DNA of 11,525 nt, from NCBI GenBank assembly GCA_020446665.1, contig JAGREF010000219.1, forward strand, positions 1-11,525. Direction: 5' to 3'. Numbering within the stretch: position 1 is the first letter of the stretch; every line of letters starts with the position of its first letter. A program made the translations under genes and the position numbers. Below are positions 1 through 7,185 of the stretch, in pieces. The DNA comes from Sphingomonadaceae bacterium. Its GTDB lineage: Bacteria > Pseudomonadota > Alphaproteobacteria > Sphingomonadales > Sphingomonadaceae. The notes below the pieces were generated by a model, which searched no databases, was not told the DNA's origin, and was given only the letters and a program-made list of their open reading frames with translations.

Positions 1-426
1 GAGGGCAAGGAAATCCGCCGCATCTGGTCTGAACCCTTCTGGCTGCGCGCCTTTGCCGTCGGCGCGGTGGTCCAGATCCAGCCCAGCACATTCTTCCGCG
101 GCGATCTTTACCGCAAGACCGATGGGTTCGACGTGGATGACCGGGCTAGCTGGGATACCGGACTGCTGGCCAAGCTCCACCTTGCGGGTGGGCGATTCGA
201 GGTCATCGACGAATTCCTCAGCTACTTCAGGCTTTACGACGAGTCGATCACCGGCTCGGGCCGACTGCAGCAGATGCAGGTCGACAATATGATCGCCCGC
301 TTCGATGCCTTGATGGGCCGCCCCTATGACGCGAGTGACAAGCGCTATTGGCAGGCCATGCGCCTGTTCAAGCATCTGCGCTGGCCGAACCGGACGCTGG
401 AACGGCTGACCAAGGGCGCGATCTAA
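1..426 (+). CDS. Family 2 glycosyltransferase, C-terminal part (5' truncated)
   Basis: The reading frame is open from base 1 and ends at TAA (424-426), giving 141 residues without a start, so the gene begins outside the window. The visible part looks like the C-terminal half of a GT-A fold family 2 glycosyltransferase. It has the acceptor-side pattern QPSTFFRGDLYRKTDGFD at about residues 27-44, then RASWDTGLLAKLHLAGG at about 48-64, which resembles the usual 'D-x-x-L-W-x-R-L' block of these enzymes. Next come a typical 'FLSYFRLYDESITGSG' segment and a basic C-terminal tail. The nucleotide-sugar binding half and the DXD motif are not in the window, so donor and acceptor cannot be told. It lies at the edge of an exopolysaccharide locus and converges on the minus-strand glycosyltransferase next to it, overlapping by 4 nt. 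A role in surface polysaccharide assembly is inferred from this context. Confidence 0.8.
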   Translation, partial: EGKEIRRIWSEPFWLRAFAVGAVVQIQPSTFFRGDLYRKTDGFDVDDRASWDTGLLAKLHLAGGRFEVIDEFLSYFRLYDESITGSGRLQQMQVDNMIARFDALMGRPYDASDKRYWQAMRLFKHLRWPNRTLERLTKGAI

Positions 427-1421
427 GCCTGCACCTGCTTTTGAGCCTGCGCCCTTGCCGTGGCATCAAAGGCGCGCAGATCATGACCTGATGCTGCGCT
501 CAGCCGGTCGATCATTTCCTCGCGATCCTTCGCCCCTGCAAGTTCCCGCTCGAATTCATAGCGCTTGGCATCGACGAGGAAGCGATACCAGAAGCCCTGC
601 AGGAAATGATACACGAGCCCCGGCTTGCCATCGAGAAAGCCCAGCTGGATGAAATAACGATAGAGAAAATACCCCAGCGGCCCCACGCCCAGCGGCAGGC
701 GGTTGTAGAAATCGAGTTTCGTCTTGCGTTTGGACTTGGCCTGCCCGGTACTGGCAAGGCCCCGATCCTCGAACGGGTCGAACAGATCATGCTTGTCGAT
801 CAGCGCGTCCACCGCTTCGCGCGTGGCATAGCCATTATGCTTGGCGGTGAAGAAGGTCAGATCGTTGCGATTATCGTCGACGAAAGTCCCCTCGACATGG
901 ATCATCTGCCCGCTTTCGACGACGATATGTTCGTCCATCCAGCGCTGCTCGATCCGCCCCATGCCCGTGCGCCAAAGGCGCAGCAGCGTGAGCGGAAAGC
1001 GCCCGCCATGTTTGATCCAGCGGCCAAGGAAATGGTGCTGCCGGTCAAGGCTGATCGCGGTGACATCATCCGGCATACTCGCCAGCTTTTCGCGCAGCCG
1101 CTCGACCAGTTCGGGCCCGAACCATTCATCCGCATCGTGGCGCATGGTCCATTCGGTATCGATTTCGGTATTGTCGAGCGCCCACTGGAACTGGTCGGCA
1201 TAATTGACCCAGGCGCGCTTATAGACATCCGCCCCCAGTTCGGCGGCTTCCTCCGCCGTGCCGTCAGTAGAGCCCGAATCCACCACCACCACGCGCCGGA
1301 CCAGCCCGCGCAGGCTGGTGATGGCGCGCTCTATATGGAGGATTTCGTTGAAGGTGAGGATCACCACCGTCACTGATGGCGTATCCTGCTTGGGCGAATT
1401 GGATTGTGTAACCCCGGTCAT
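423..1421 (-). CDS. Family 2 glycosyltransferase, WaaE/KdtX-like
   Basis: A 332-residue cytoplasmic GT2 enzyme, expected to transfer a sugar from a nucleotide donor to a lipid-linked or core saccharide. The GT-A signatures are in order: VTVVILTFNE (17-26), VVVVDSGSTDGT (44-55), and the metal-binding DAD in MRHDADEW (93-100). The middle region HHFLGRWIKHGGRFP (129-143), LLRLWR (146-151) and WMDEH (161-165) follows the layout of WaaE/KdtX-type LPS-core glycosyltransferases. The C-terminal third (about 246-290) is aromatic and hydrophobic and may touch the membrane. The ATG at 1421 has only a weak AAGG ribosome site. A poor -10/-35 pair lies immediately upstream, so a leaderless transcript is possible. 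A hairpin separates the gene from the SGNH hydrolase gene upstream of it. The family call is firm; donor and acceptor are unknown. Confidence 0.9.
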   Translation of the reverse strand: MTGVTQSNSPKQDTPSVTVVILTFNEILHIERAITSLRGLVRRVVVVDSGSTDGTAEEAAELGADVYKRAWVNYADQFQWALDNTEIDTEWTMRHDADEWFGPELVERLREKLASMPDDVTAISLDRQHHFLGRWIKHGGRFPLTLLRLWRTGMGRIEQRWMDEHIVVESGQMIHVEGTFVDDNRNDLTFFTAKHNGYATREAVDALIDKHDLFDPFEDRGLASTGQAKSKRKTKLDFYNRLPLGVGPLGYFLYRYFIQLGFLDGKPGLVYHFLQGFWYRFLVDAKRYEFERELAGAKDREEMIDRLSAASGHDLRAFDATARAQAQKQVQA

Positions 1422-1429
1422 CGGGGGCC

Positions 1430-1457
1430 TTCATAGGCAGTGCTCGCCGCGATTCAA
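1430..1457 (-). promoter_or_regulatory. Weak sigma70-like promoter before the GT2 gene
   Basis: On the minus strand, TTGAAT (1457-1452), a 16-nt spacer and TATGAA (1435-1430) form a possible promoter, each hexamer matching the consensus at four of six positions. Only 8 nt separate the -10 from the ATG at 1421, so a transcript from here would start at or near the start codon. The position just downstream of a hairpin after the preceding gene makes an independent promoter plausible, but the match is poor. Confidence 0.28.
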
Positions 1458-1474
1458 ACGGGAAAGAGACAGGT

Positions 1475-1499
1475 GAGGCCGGATTTTCCACCCGGCCTC
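1475..1499 (-). terminator. Hairpin after the SGNH hydrolase gene, possible terminator
   Basis: Perfect 8-bp arms GAGGCCGG (1475-1482) and CCGGCCTC (1492-1499) flank a 9-nt loop, starting 8 nt beyond the TGA of the SGNH hydrolase gene. Downstream on the minus strand the sequence is pyrimidine-rich (ACCTGTCTCTTTCCC) but lacks a clean T run. It is therefore either a weak intrinsic terminator or a stabilising 3' hairpin at the end of the two-gene spike-like module. Confidence 0.5.
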
Positions 1500-1506
1500 C
1501 ACTGCA

Positions 1507-2976
1507 TCAGCCACGCCCGATCTGGCGCAAATGGTCCTTGAGCAGCACTGCATTGACAGTGCCGATGGCGATATTGCCATCCCGGTTGGGATGGAATGTG
1601 TCTGCGCTGACATAGTTATCGGCATTGCCCCAACCTGTCGGGGCCAGCTCATATCCTTGCCCGGTAGCGTAGGACGGGCCGACTTCTCGCACTGGCTCAC
1701 CCGCCGCATGGTCGTGGTTGAACACGCCATCAAAGCCAAAAACCTGCTTGCCGTTGATGGAGGTCTGGGCAGTCAGCGCCTTACGTTCCCGCGTTGCCCC
1801 GGTGCCGATTTCAACAGTCGCACCGATGCGTAGCTTGGTGCCAGGGTCGCTATTGTCGGATGCGATGCGAAAGCCTGTGGTGTTATCGACTGTTGCAGGT
1901 GTTCCGGAGTTGCCGGCGCGACCGGCTACAATCGGGTCCATCAGCGTTGCCCGTATGCCCACGGGCTCTCCCGCAAATTTCTGGGGCAATTCGAATGGCG
2001 ACATCCAGGCGCCACCAGCGGCAATAAAGGCTTGCCTTATCGCCTCGGCACGTTCGAAATTCTCCGCAAAGAGATATTCGAGCCCAAGCGAGATATTAAG
2101 TCCACCTGCGACCACCGCCTCGGGCAAGTGACGTCGGATATCATTGACGACCTGAGTCACGCTGTCGATCACTTCGCCTGTGTCATAGCCCAGGTCGTTC
2201 GCGCCCGCATGGATGAACACCACTTCCGGCCGATAGGCGATGATGTCGGACTGGACGCGCGCCGTGAAGGGAACCCGGTTGCCCAGCGCATCGGCGCGGA
2301 AGCCGCTGCCTCCGACGCCCGATGCCCAGACATCGTCCCAGCCCAGACCTTCGGCAAACCAGTTGGTCCAGCCATCCGCACCGGGGGTAGTAAAGCTGTC
2401 CCCCATGCAGATCGTGCGTGGTCCGCGGATGGGTGCCGCCCAAAGTGCGTCGGTCCAGCCGGTGCGCGCTTCGATGAAGCCCGCCTTGTACAAGATGATA
2501 TCAATCCGGCGGTGGCGGCGGCTGCCAAAGTCGATCAGGAAATGGTTGAACGTGCCCGGCGCGCCCATCAGGTCGAGTGTGATATATTCTCCATCGACCT
2601 TGACGTAAAAGCCGTCCTGCGTCGTGTGGAACAGCAATTCCAGCTGCGCGCCATCGTGATAGAAACTGATTTGCGCGCCCGCGGCTGAGCGTGTTCCCAC
2701 AGTCTGCGTGACCGTATCCGCTGGCACATAGGACTGGCTGGGTGGCGGAGAAACGCGCGGGATCGACCGGCTGAAGCTATACATTCCGCCGATGGGGAAT
2801 GAGGCAATCTGGTGGAAATTGGAGCCACTGGCCACTGGCCAACGCCGGGGCAGGCTGGGTGTTGCGGCAATCGTGACAGGCGGAGTCGGGTCCATGACTT
2901 TCGGCCCGTGGCTATCACGCGGCAGGGGCCAGGGGGCGATTGTGCGCTGCGGGCGCGGCACATGCAGCGCGCGCAT
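1507..2976 (-). CDS. SGNH/GDSL hydrolase with N-terminal beta domain; possible spike fibre or polysaccharide deacylase
   Basis: A 489-residue protein of the SGNH hydrolase superfamily (esterases and deacetylases). All four blocks are visible: MGDSF (191-195, nucleophile Ser194), GVGGSG (220-225, oxyanion Gly), GAND (258-261, oxyanion Asn260) and DTFH (459-462, Asp459 and His462). Residues about 92-185 form a beta-rich domain ending in IDIILYKAGFIEA, reminiscent of the jelly-roll that precedes the SGNH domain in CE2-type carbohydrate esterases. Residues about 352-430 are an extra beta-rich insertion between blocks III and V, ending in HDHAAGEPV. The N-terminus is proline-rich and basic, with no signal peptide or membrane segment. 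The ATG overlaps the stop of the preceding gene by one base (TGATG) and has no good ribosome site, which suggests translational coupling. It could be a phage/GTA-type receptor-binding fibre or a deacylase of the local polysaccharide. Fold call firm, role open. Confidence 0.88.
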   Translation of the reverse strand: MRALHVPRPQRTIAPWPLPRDSHGPKVMDPTPPVTIAATPSLPRRWPVASGSNFHQIASFPIGGMYSFSRSIPRVSPPPSQSYVPADTVTQTVGTRSAAGAQISFYHDGAQLELLFHTTQDGFYVKVDGEYITLDLMGAPGTFNHFLIDFGSRRHRRIDIILYKAGFIEARTGWTDALWAAPIRGPRTICMGDSFTTPGADGWTNWFAEGLGWDDVWASGVGGSGFRADALGNRVPFTARVQSDIIAYRPEVVFIHAGANDLGYDTGEVIDSVTQVVNDIRRHLPEAVVAGGLNISLGLEYLFAENFERAEAIRQAFIAAGGAWMSPFELPQKFAGEPVGIRATLMDPIVAGRAGNSGTPATVDNTTGFRIASDNSDPGTKLRIGATVEIGTGATRERKALTAQTSINGKQVFGFDGVFNHDHAAGEPVREVGPSYATGQGYELAPTGWGNADNYVSADTFHPNRDGNIAIGTVNAVLLKDHLRQIGRG

Positions 2977-3326
2977 CAGTCAAGCACCCAGGCGTCGAGA
3001 GTGGCAGTGGTGCCCGCAGAGACCAGCTGGCTAGTGGCAAAGGGCAGCATGGTAAGGCCGGGGTGGAGCGTGATGGCCAGCATCGAACCATTGGCCAACT
3101 CCATCTCCACCAGACCGCCGGTGATCACATCGGCGAGCAGCGCCTTGCCCGGAGCAATTGGCATATCTGGCAATAACGGGCGCACCCCGCGATAGGGCTG
3201 TTCCGCATTGGGCATGGGATTGTCCGGCGTGACCGGGTGCGCAATCTCCCCCTCAACCCCGGTGGCAAGTGCGGTGAGCGGGACGTAGCGCGAGGGATGA
3301 CGGATTACGGGTTCAGGATCAGGCAT
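2976..3326 (-). CDS. Small beta-rich protein, possible GTA/phage spike base protein (Rcc01079-like)
   Basis: A 116-residue protein. I chose the ATG at 3326 (MPDPEPV) because AAAGGAG sits six bases upstream; an in-frame start at 3359 would add 11 residues without such a site. The first half is proline-rich and looks unstructured. Residues about 60-116 form a run of short beta strands: KALLADVITGGLVEMELANG (61-80), then SMLAITLHPG, then LPFATSQLVSAGTTATLDAW (94-113). This order, a strand pair, a 'maximum-of-turns' Gly region and a C-terminal 'V-x-A-x-GTTAT' strand, recalls the spike base proteins of the Rcc01079 family that anchor head spikes on the R. capsulatus GTA. There is no signal peptide. 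It is translationally coupled to the SGNH hydrolase gene that follows, matching a base-plus-fibre pair. The family call comes from pattern memory only, so confidence in function is moderate; that it is a gene is likely. Confidence 0.6.
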   Translation of the reverse strand: MPDPEPVIRHPSRYVPLTALATGVEGEIAHPVTPDNPMPNAEQPYRGVRPLLPDMPIAPGKALLADVITGGLVEMELANGSMLAITLHPGLTMLPFATSQLVSAGTTATLDAWVLD

Positions 3327-3352
3327 GGGATTCTCCTTTCGAAGAGTCCCGC

Positions 3353-3367
3353 TAACCAATTTGGTTA
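3353..3367. promoter_or_regulatory. 15-bp palindrome upstream of the spike-like module
   Basis: Perfect 7-bp arms TAACCAA and TTGGTTA around a single T lie in the 60-bp gap between the GT4 gene and the small beta-rich gene, 26 bp before the latter's ATG. The gap is clearly AT-richer than its surroundings. No T-run follows on either strand, so an operator is more likely than a terminator. No regulator can be named. Confidence 0.4.
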
Positions 3368-3386
3368 TTTGTAGGAAAGTTGTTTT

Positions 3387-4601
3387 TTATTCCGGTACTT
3401 TTTCCGGGTGCCCAGATAGCTTTCCCGATGCTCCAAAAATGGCGAGAATTCGCTCTGCCACCCCATCCATCGTGAAGCGCTCTTCAAACAATTCCAGCCC
3501 GCGCGCGCCCATCGCCATGCGCTCTTCGCCCGACATGGCACTGAACCGGCGCAGTGCCTCGGCAAATCCCTCCACGCTGACGGGTGAGACCAGCCCGGCA
3601 TCAGCTTGCAGGATCTCGCCATGGATCTTCACCTGATCTGACAGGATGACCGGGCGGCTACAGGCCCCGGCTTCTGCCACGACCACGCCGAAATTCTCGT
3701 GATGCGACGGCAGCACCAGCGCTTCACAGCCATGCACGGCACCCCATTTCGCATCGCCGCGCACCATCCCGGCCCAGTGCACCCGGCCCGACGGGCAATG
3801 CTTGCTCTCGATAGAACGCAGGAGCTCGCCGTAGCTGCCATCGACCGGTCCTGCGAGCACAAGGTCAAGATCAGTCTCCGCCGCGATCCGTCCAAAGGCT
3901 TCGAGCAGGATATCAACGCCCTTTATTTCGGAAATGCGGCCAAGGAACAGCAGGTAAGGCCTGCTTCCCAGCCCCGGCACACAAGCGGCAAAGGCCTCGC
4001 ACATGCCATCGGCAAGGGCAGGCGGCGGGCTGGTGCCATAGCCGACCACCGCTTCGCGCATGTTCCAGGGCGAGAAGGTCGTCCGCGCCAGCTCACGCTC
4101 CAGTTCACAGGTAAAGGCGAGCGCTTCGGCTCCACGGCACAGCGGCCCTTCATTGAACTGCCACAGCACCTGCTTCATGCGGTGCTTGGCCGGGTCGCGC
4201 GTGCGGAACAGCGGGTCCAGCATGCCATGGCTGAAAACGATATAGGGCGTATCGCTCTTCGCCAGGCCCAGTCGCGCCGTTCGGGTTGCATAATTCCACA
4301 GCCCGTCGACGATGATTCCGTCATAGTCGGATGCATGTGTCGAAAGCCATTGCGGCGCCTTGGGAGAGCGCTTGGCCCAGCGAGCAATCCGGCCCAGAAT
4401 ACCCGGCAAGGCAGGCGGTGTGCTGCCCATGGCATGGACCTTCACCGGCGCGCTGTTGACCCACTCGTCGTCTGGCAGGTCAAGCGTAAGCAATTCCTGC
4501 TCATGCCCCATTGCGCGGAAGCTCTCTCCCAGCCGGAACACGCCTTCGATGGGGCCGCCGCTGCGCGGATCGGCGGTGGCGATCACATGCAGTATCTTCA
4601 T
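3387..4601 (-). CDS. Family 4 glycosyltransferase
   Basis: A 404-residue GT-B fold, retaining glycosyltransferase expected to add a sugar to a lipid-linked intermediate on the cytoplasmic face of the inner membrane. The start is the ATG at 4601, giving MKILHVIATADPRSGGPIEG, the usual GT4 first strand with a Gly-rich loop; the frame stays open upstream, but that stretch lies inside the preceding gene. The donor-binding half shows LLFLGRISEIKG (217-228) and SHHENFGVVVAEAGACSRPV (299-318), including the E-x7-E motif (Glu302/Glu310). The gene overlaps the Wzy-like gene by ATGA (4598-4601), so the two are translationally coupled. It ends at TAA (3387), followed by a 60-bp gap before the spike-like module. 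Linkage specificity cannot be read from sequence. Confidence 0.92.
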   Translation of the reverse strand: MKILHVIATADPRSGGPIEGVFRLGESFRAMGHEQELLTLDLPDDEWVNSAPVKVHAMGSTPPALPGILGRIARWAKRSPKAPQWLSTHASDYDGIIVDGLWNYATRTARLGLAKSDTPYIVFSHGMLDPLFRTRDPAKHRMKQVLWQFNEGPLCRGAEALAFTCELERELARTTFSPWNMREAVVGYGTSPPPALADGMCEAFAACVPGLGSRPYLLFLGRISEIKGVDILLEAFGRIAAETDLDLVLAGPVDGSYGELLRSIESKHCPSGRVHWAGMVRGDAKWGAVHGCEALVLPSHHENFGVVVAEAGACSRPVILSDQVKIHGEILQADAGLVSPVSVEGFAEALRRFSAMSGEERMAMGARGLELFEERFTMDGVAERILAIFGASGKLSGHPEKVPE

Positions 4602-5959
4602 TGCGCCGGGGCGTAGGGGGGATAGGCTGCCGGACGAGAGCGACGATTGCGTGCCAGCAATTCGCCCGGCCCGCGCTTCACCCGCGCCGCCTTGATGATG
4701 GCCAGCAAGGTCACGATTGCAAAGGCTGCTGTGAACCGTTCGGTTGCGCCAAAGGGCGAGAAGGGGATGTTCCAGACCATGGAAATGGCGAGCAAGGCCC
4801 CCAATGGCACCAACACCCGCCCGCGTTTCAGCAGCCAATAGGTCGCCACCAGTGGGATCGTGAAGGCATAGAGCCAGAAAATTGCGCCGAAAATGCCCGA
4901 TTCCACCCACGATCCAAAGAAATAGCTATGCGCCGGGATGCGGCGATCCTTCACATATTGCGTCTTGGGAAAATCAATCCCCCAGCGAATGCGCAGGGTC
5001 CGGTACATTTCCAGATATCGGCGATTCTTCGCCCAACTGCCATGGCCTAGAATTGGGGAATCCTGAATGGCAACGACCGAAATCAGCGACTCCGGGCGTC
5101 CGCCCAGCAGCAATGGCAAGTCACCGCCGGATTGTTTGCGATACTTTACCTGTGCGTCGCGCCCCAATGCGCCGGAATCTGCTGCATTCTCATATACGGT
5201 CGTAAGTATGCCCGTTGCCCCGATTCCGCCGATAAGCAGGAGCGCGAACATCCAAGGCTTCATCGCTTCGCGCGCATTGCCGAACTTGTTCAGGACGACA
5301 AATGCAAGGCAGACACCCGCCGTCATGGTGCTGATGGCAAAGGCCGAGCGTGCCACTTTGGTCAGCAGGAAAGCTGCGACCGCCAGGAAAATCAGCGGGG
5401 CGAATTCGCGCAGTGTGTTGGTCAAACGGGATGGCACGCTCAGCAGGCAGGCCGTGAACATCATCAGGCCCTGTGCATAGCCAAACTTCCACGGCGACTC
5501 GATGAAGTTTTCCGGCACGTTGAAGACCAGTGCGATCGACAGGCCGAAACCGAACGCGAGGATGTAATTTCGATCGCGGGGCAGGAACAGCCACAGCGCG
5601 CAGACCTGGATGGCGAAGAAGATGATCCGCCCCCAGCCGCGAAGGAAGTCCTCCATCGGGATGGAGCGGTAAATATCTGTGGCTACCTGGCACAGCAGCC
5701 ACAGCCCCATGAAAATCAGCAGCACTCTGATCTGCGCCAGTCTCTGGAGCGAGCCGGGCTGCCGGATCATGAAACCCAGCAGCACAATCCCGGCGAAGTC
5801 CATCAGATAAAGCTGGCCGCCCAGCTCAACCATCAGAAGCTGTGTCAGCGGATAGAAAAAGGCAATTACCAGCCAAGGATCAAATGTGATCCGACCGGGC
5901 GGAGCATAAATTTCCGGTGTTGTTGTCGCACCGGCAGGCTGGGGCTGGATCAGGCTCAT
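4598..5959 (-). CDS. Wzy/WaaL-type O-antigen/exopolysaccharide polymerase or ligase
   Basis: A polytopic inner-membrane protein of 453 residues with about ten or more hydrophobic segments spread over residues 28-425. A long, more polar stretch (about 257-345) fits the large periplasmic loop of the Wzy_C/O-antigen ligase family. That loop holds GGRPESL (286-292), SPILGHGSW (301-309) and IPAHSYFFGSWVESGIFG (341-358), motifs often seen in this family. Its role would be joining repeat units in the periplasm, or transferring polymer to an acceptor. It lies between two GT4 genes in one operon, which favours the polymerase role. I chose ATG 5959, 2 bp after the previous stop; a TTG at 5965 overlapping that stop by 4 nt (TTGA), with GGAG four bases before it, would add two residues and is a fair alternative. 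The C-terminus (about 427-453) is basic and proline-rich. Confidence 0.88.
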   Translation of the reverse strand: MSLIQPQPAGATTTPEIYAPPGRITFDPWLVIAFFYPLTQLLMVELGGQLYLMDFAGIVLLGFMIRQPGSLQRLAQIRVLLIFMGLWLLCQVATDIYRSIPMEDFLRGWGRIIFFAIQVCALWLFLPRDRNYILAFGFGLSIALVFNVPENFIESPWKFGYAQGLMMFTACLLSVPSRLTNTLREFAPLIFLAVAAFLLTKVARSAFAISTMTAGVCLAFVVLNKFGNAREAMKPWMFALLLIGGIGATGILTTVYENAADSGALGRDAQVKYRKQSGGDLPLLLGGRPESLISVVAIQDSPILGHGSWAKNRRYLEMYRTLRIRWGIDFPKTQYVKDRRIPAHSYFFGSWVESGIFGAIFWLYAFTIPLVATYWLLKRGRVLVPLGALLAISMVWNIPFSPFGATERFTAAFAIVTLLAIIKAARVKRGPGELLARNRRSRPAAYPPYAPAQ

Positions 5960-5961
5960 AT

Positions 5962-7185
5962 TCAATCGGCTCCGGCCGCCTCTTGCAATGCGCTGGCATA
6001 TTTGGCCAGCAATCTTTGCTTTGACCAGCGCTCCTGTGCCCGATTTGCAGCCATCTGTCCAAGCCTGTCTCGCTGCGTTTCATCATCTGCCAATGTCGCG
6101 ACCGCCCGTGCAAAGCTGGCCGCGTCGCCGGGCGGGGTTATCAGTCCGCAGCCATCAACCTCAGCAGCCAGCGCAGTGTCGGGGGCAGCGGTGGCCACAA
6201 CCGGACGACCTGAGGCGAGCATATTGGTCAGCTTGGAAGGCAGGACAAGGTCAGCAGCATCGGCGATTTGCGGCAGCAGGTGGATATCGGCAATTGCCAG
6301 TAATTCGCCCAGCCGGTCTCGCGGTTGGAGCGGGCGCAGATGGAGATTGTCGAGCCCGGCGGCCTGTTCTTCGAGCATGGCCCGGCCAGACCCATCCCCA
6401 CAGACGACAAAATGCAGCTTTTCCCGGGATTTCAGCTCACGCGCTGCCTCCGCAATCAGTCCCACACCCTGCTTCAAGGCCAGATTTCCGGAATAAAGAG
6501 CAATCTGCCCGTCCGGGAGGCCAAGTTCCGCGCGCAGCGTGCTGCCGTCAATATGCGGGCCGACACCCTCGGCTTCTGCCCAGTTACGCAATTCCAGGGA
6601 GTGCGTTTCCACAGCACCCTTGGCACGTGCCTTGGCGAGCATGGGTTGGGATATGGTGCTGACCCGGTCAAACCGGCTGATGATCGCCCGCTCCACCCAT
6701 CCTGCCAGCCGCGCCATCGGGCCACTGGACAGCAAGCCCGTAGCCAGGGCCGCCTCCACTTCGAAATCCTGGATATGCAGCCAGCTGGCAGCCCCCGCTT
6801 TGCGCGCAGCATGCAGCGCCACTGGCGCAGCAAGCAATGAGGGTGCGATGGTAAAGACCATATCCGGCCTGAATTCCCGCGCCGCCCTCCGGGCAGGCCG
6901 CAAGGCAAAAAGCCCGAATGACAGATGGTGTATGATTCGTTTGATACCCGATGGATTGGCCGGAATGTAATGCCGCACCCGTGTGACCTGCACCCCCTGC
7001 TCAAGCGATTCGCCGCCCGGCGGAGCGAATGACACCGCCAGTTTCCAATCCGGGTAATAGGGATTGCCGACAATAGCCCGCACTTCGTGGCCTGAAGCCG
7101 CAAGTGATTCGGCCAGGCCAGCGGTGTAGGGACCGATTCCAATCGGCTCTGGCGCGTAATTGAGTCCCAGGATTAGAATTTTCAC
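5962..7185 (-). CDS. WcaI-type family 4 glycosyltransferase
   Basis: A 407-residue GT-B glycosyltransferase resembling WcaI of colanic acid synthesis. The start is GTG at 7185, preceded by AGGA seven bases upstream and giving (M)KILILGLNYAPEPIGIGPY, the characteristic WcaI-like N-terminus. The longer frame to 7251 adds a cysteine- and arginine-rich leader that looks non-coding. Other family features are GHEVRAIVGNPYYPDWK (32-48), SWLHIQDFEVEAA (134-146), YSGNLALKQG (231-240), VVCGDGSGR (260-268) and LVLPSKLTNMLASGRPVV (313-330). It is the first gene of the minus-strand operon with the polymerase and second GT4. Upstream is a divergent gap shared with the small exported protein and carrying the 19-bp element. 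In E. coli WcaI is assigned as a fucosyltransferase; that substrate should not be assumed here. Confidence 0.92.
   Translation of the reverse strand: MKILILGLNYAPEPIGIGPYTAGLAESLAASGHEVRAIVGNPYYPDWKLAVSFAPPGGESLEQGVQVTRVRHYIPANPSGIKRIIHHLSFGLFALRPARRAAREFRPDMVFTIAPSLLAAPVALHAARKAGAASWLHIQDFEVEAALATGLLSSGPMARLAGWVERAIISRFDRVSTISQPMLAKARAKGAVETHSLELRNWAEAEGVGPHIDGSTLRAELGLPDGQIALYSGNLALKQGVGLIAEAARELKSREKLHFVVCGDGSGRAMLEEQAAGLDNLHLRPLQPRDRLGELLAIADIHLLPQIADAADLVLPSKLTNMLASGRPVVATAAPDTALAAEVDGCGLITPPGDAASFARAVATLADDETQRDRLGQMAANRAQERWSKQRLLAKYASALQEAAGAD

Noticed and set aside
606..1376. 256-codon plus-strand open frame
   Set aside because: Antisense to the GT2 gene with clear DAD and TFNE motifs; no independent evidence of coding.
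1545..1562. Inverted repeat GCACTG...CAGTGC
   Set aside because: Within the coding 3' end of the SGNH hydrolase gene, only 6-bp arms, no T-run; the hairpin at 1475-1499 is the better terminator candidate.
3304..3313. ATTACGGGTT, matching the core of the 19-bp element
   Set aside because: Lies inside the coding region of the 116-aa protein (codons for PVIR), on the opposite strand relative to the other copies, and lacks the flanking A and TTTCC bases; probably chance.
3699..4616. 305-codon plus-strand open frame
   Set aside because: Antisense shadow of the GT4 gene at 3387-4601; rich in His/Arg/Gln and without domain motifs.
4602..4910. 103-codon N-terminal extension of the GT4 frame
   Set aside because: Overlaps the 3' end of the Wzy-like gene out of frame and lacks GT4 features; the ATG at 4601 gives the standard family N-terminus and an ATGA overlap.
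5132..6496. 454-codon plus-strand open frame
   Set aside because: Lies antisense to the Wzy-like and WcaI-type genes, has no recognisable domain and a composition typical of high-GC antisense frames; the minus-strand genes have clear family motifs.
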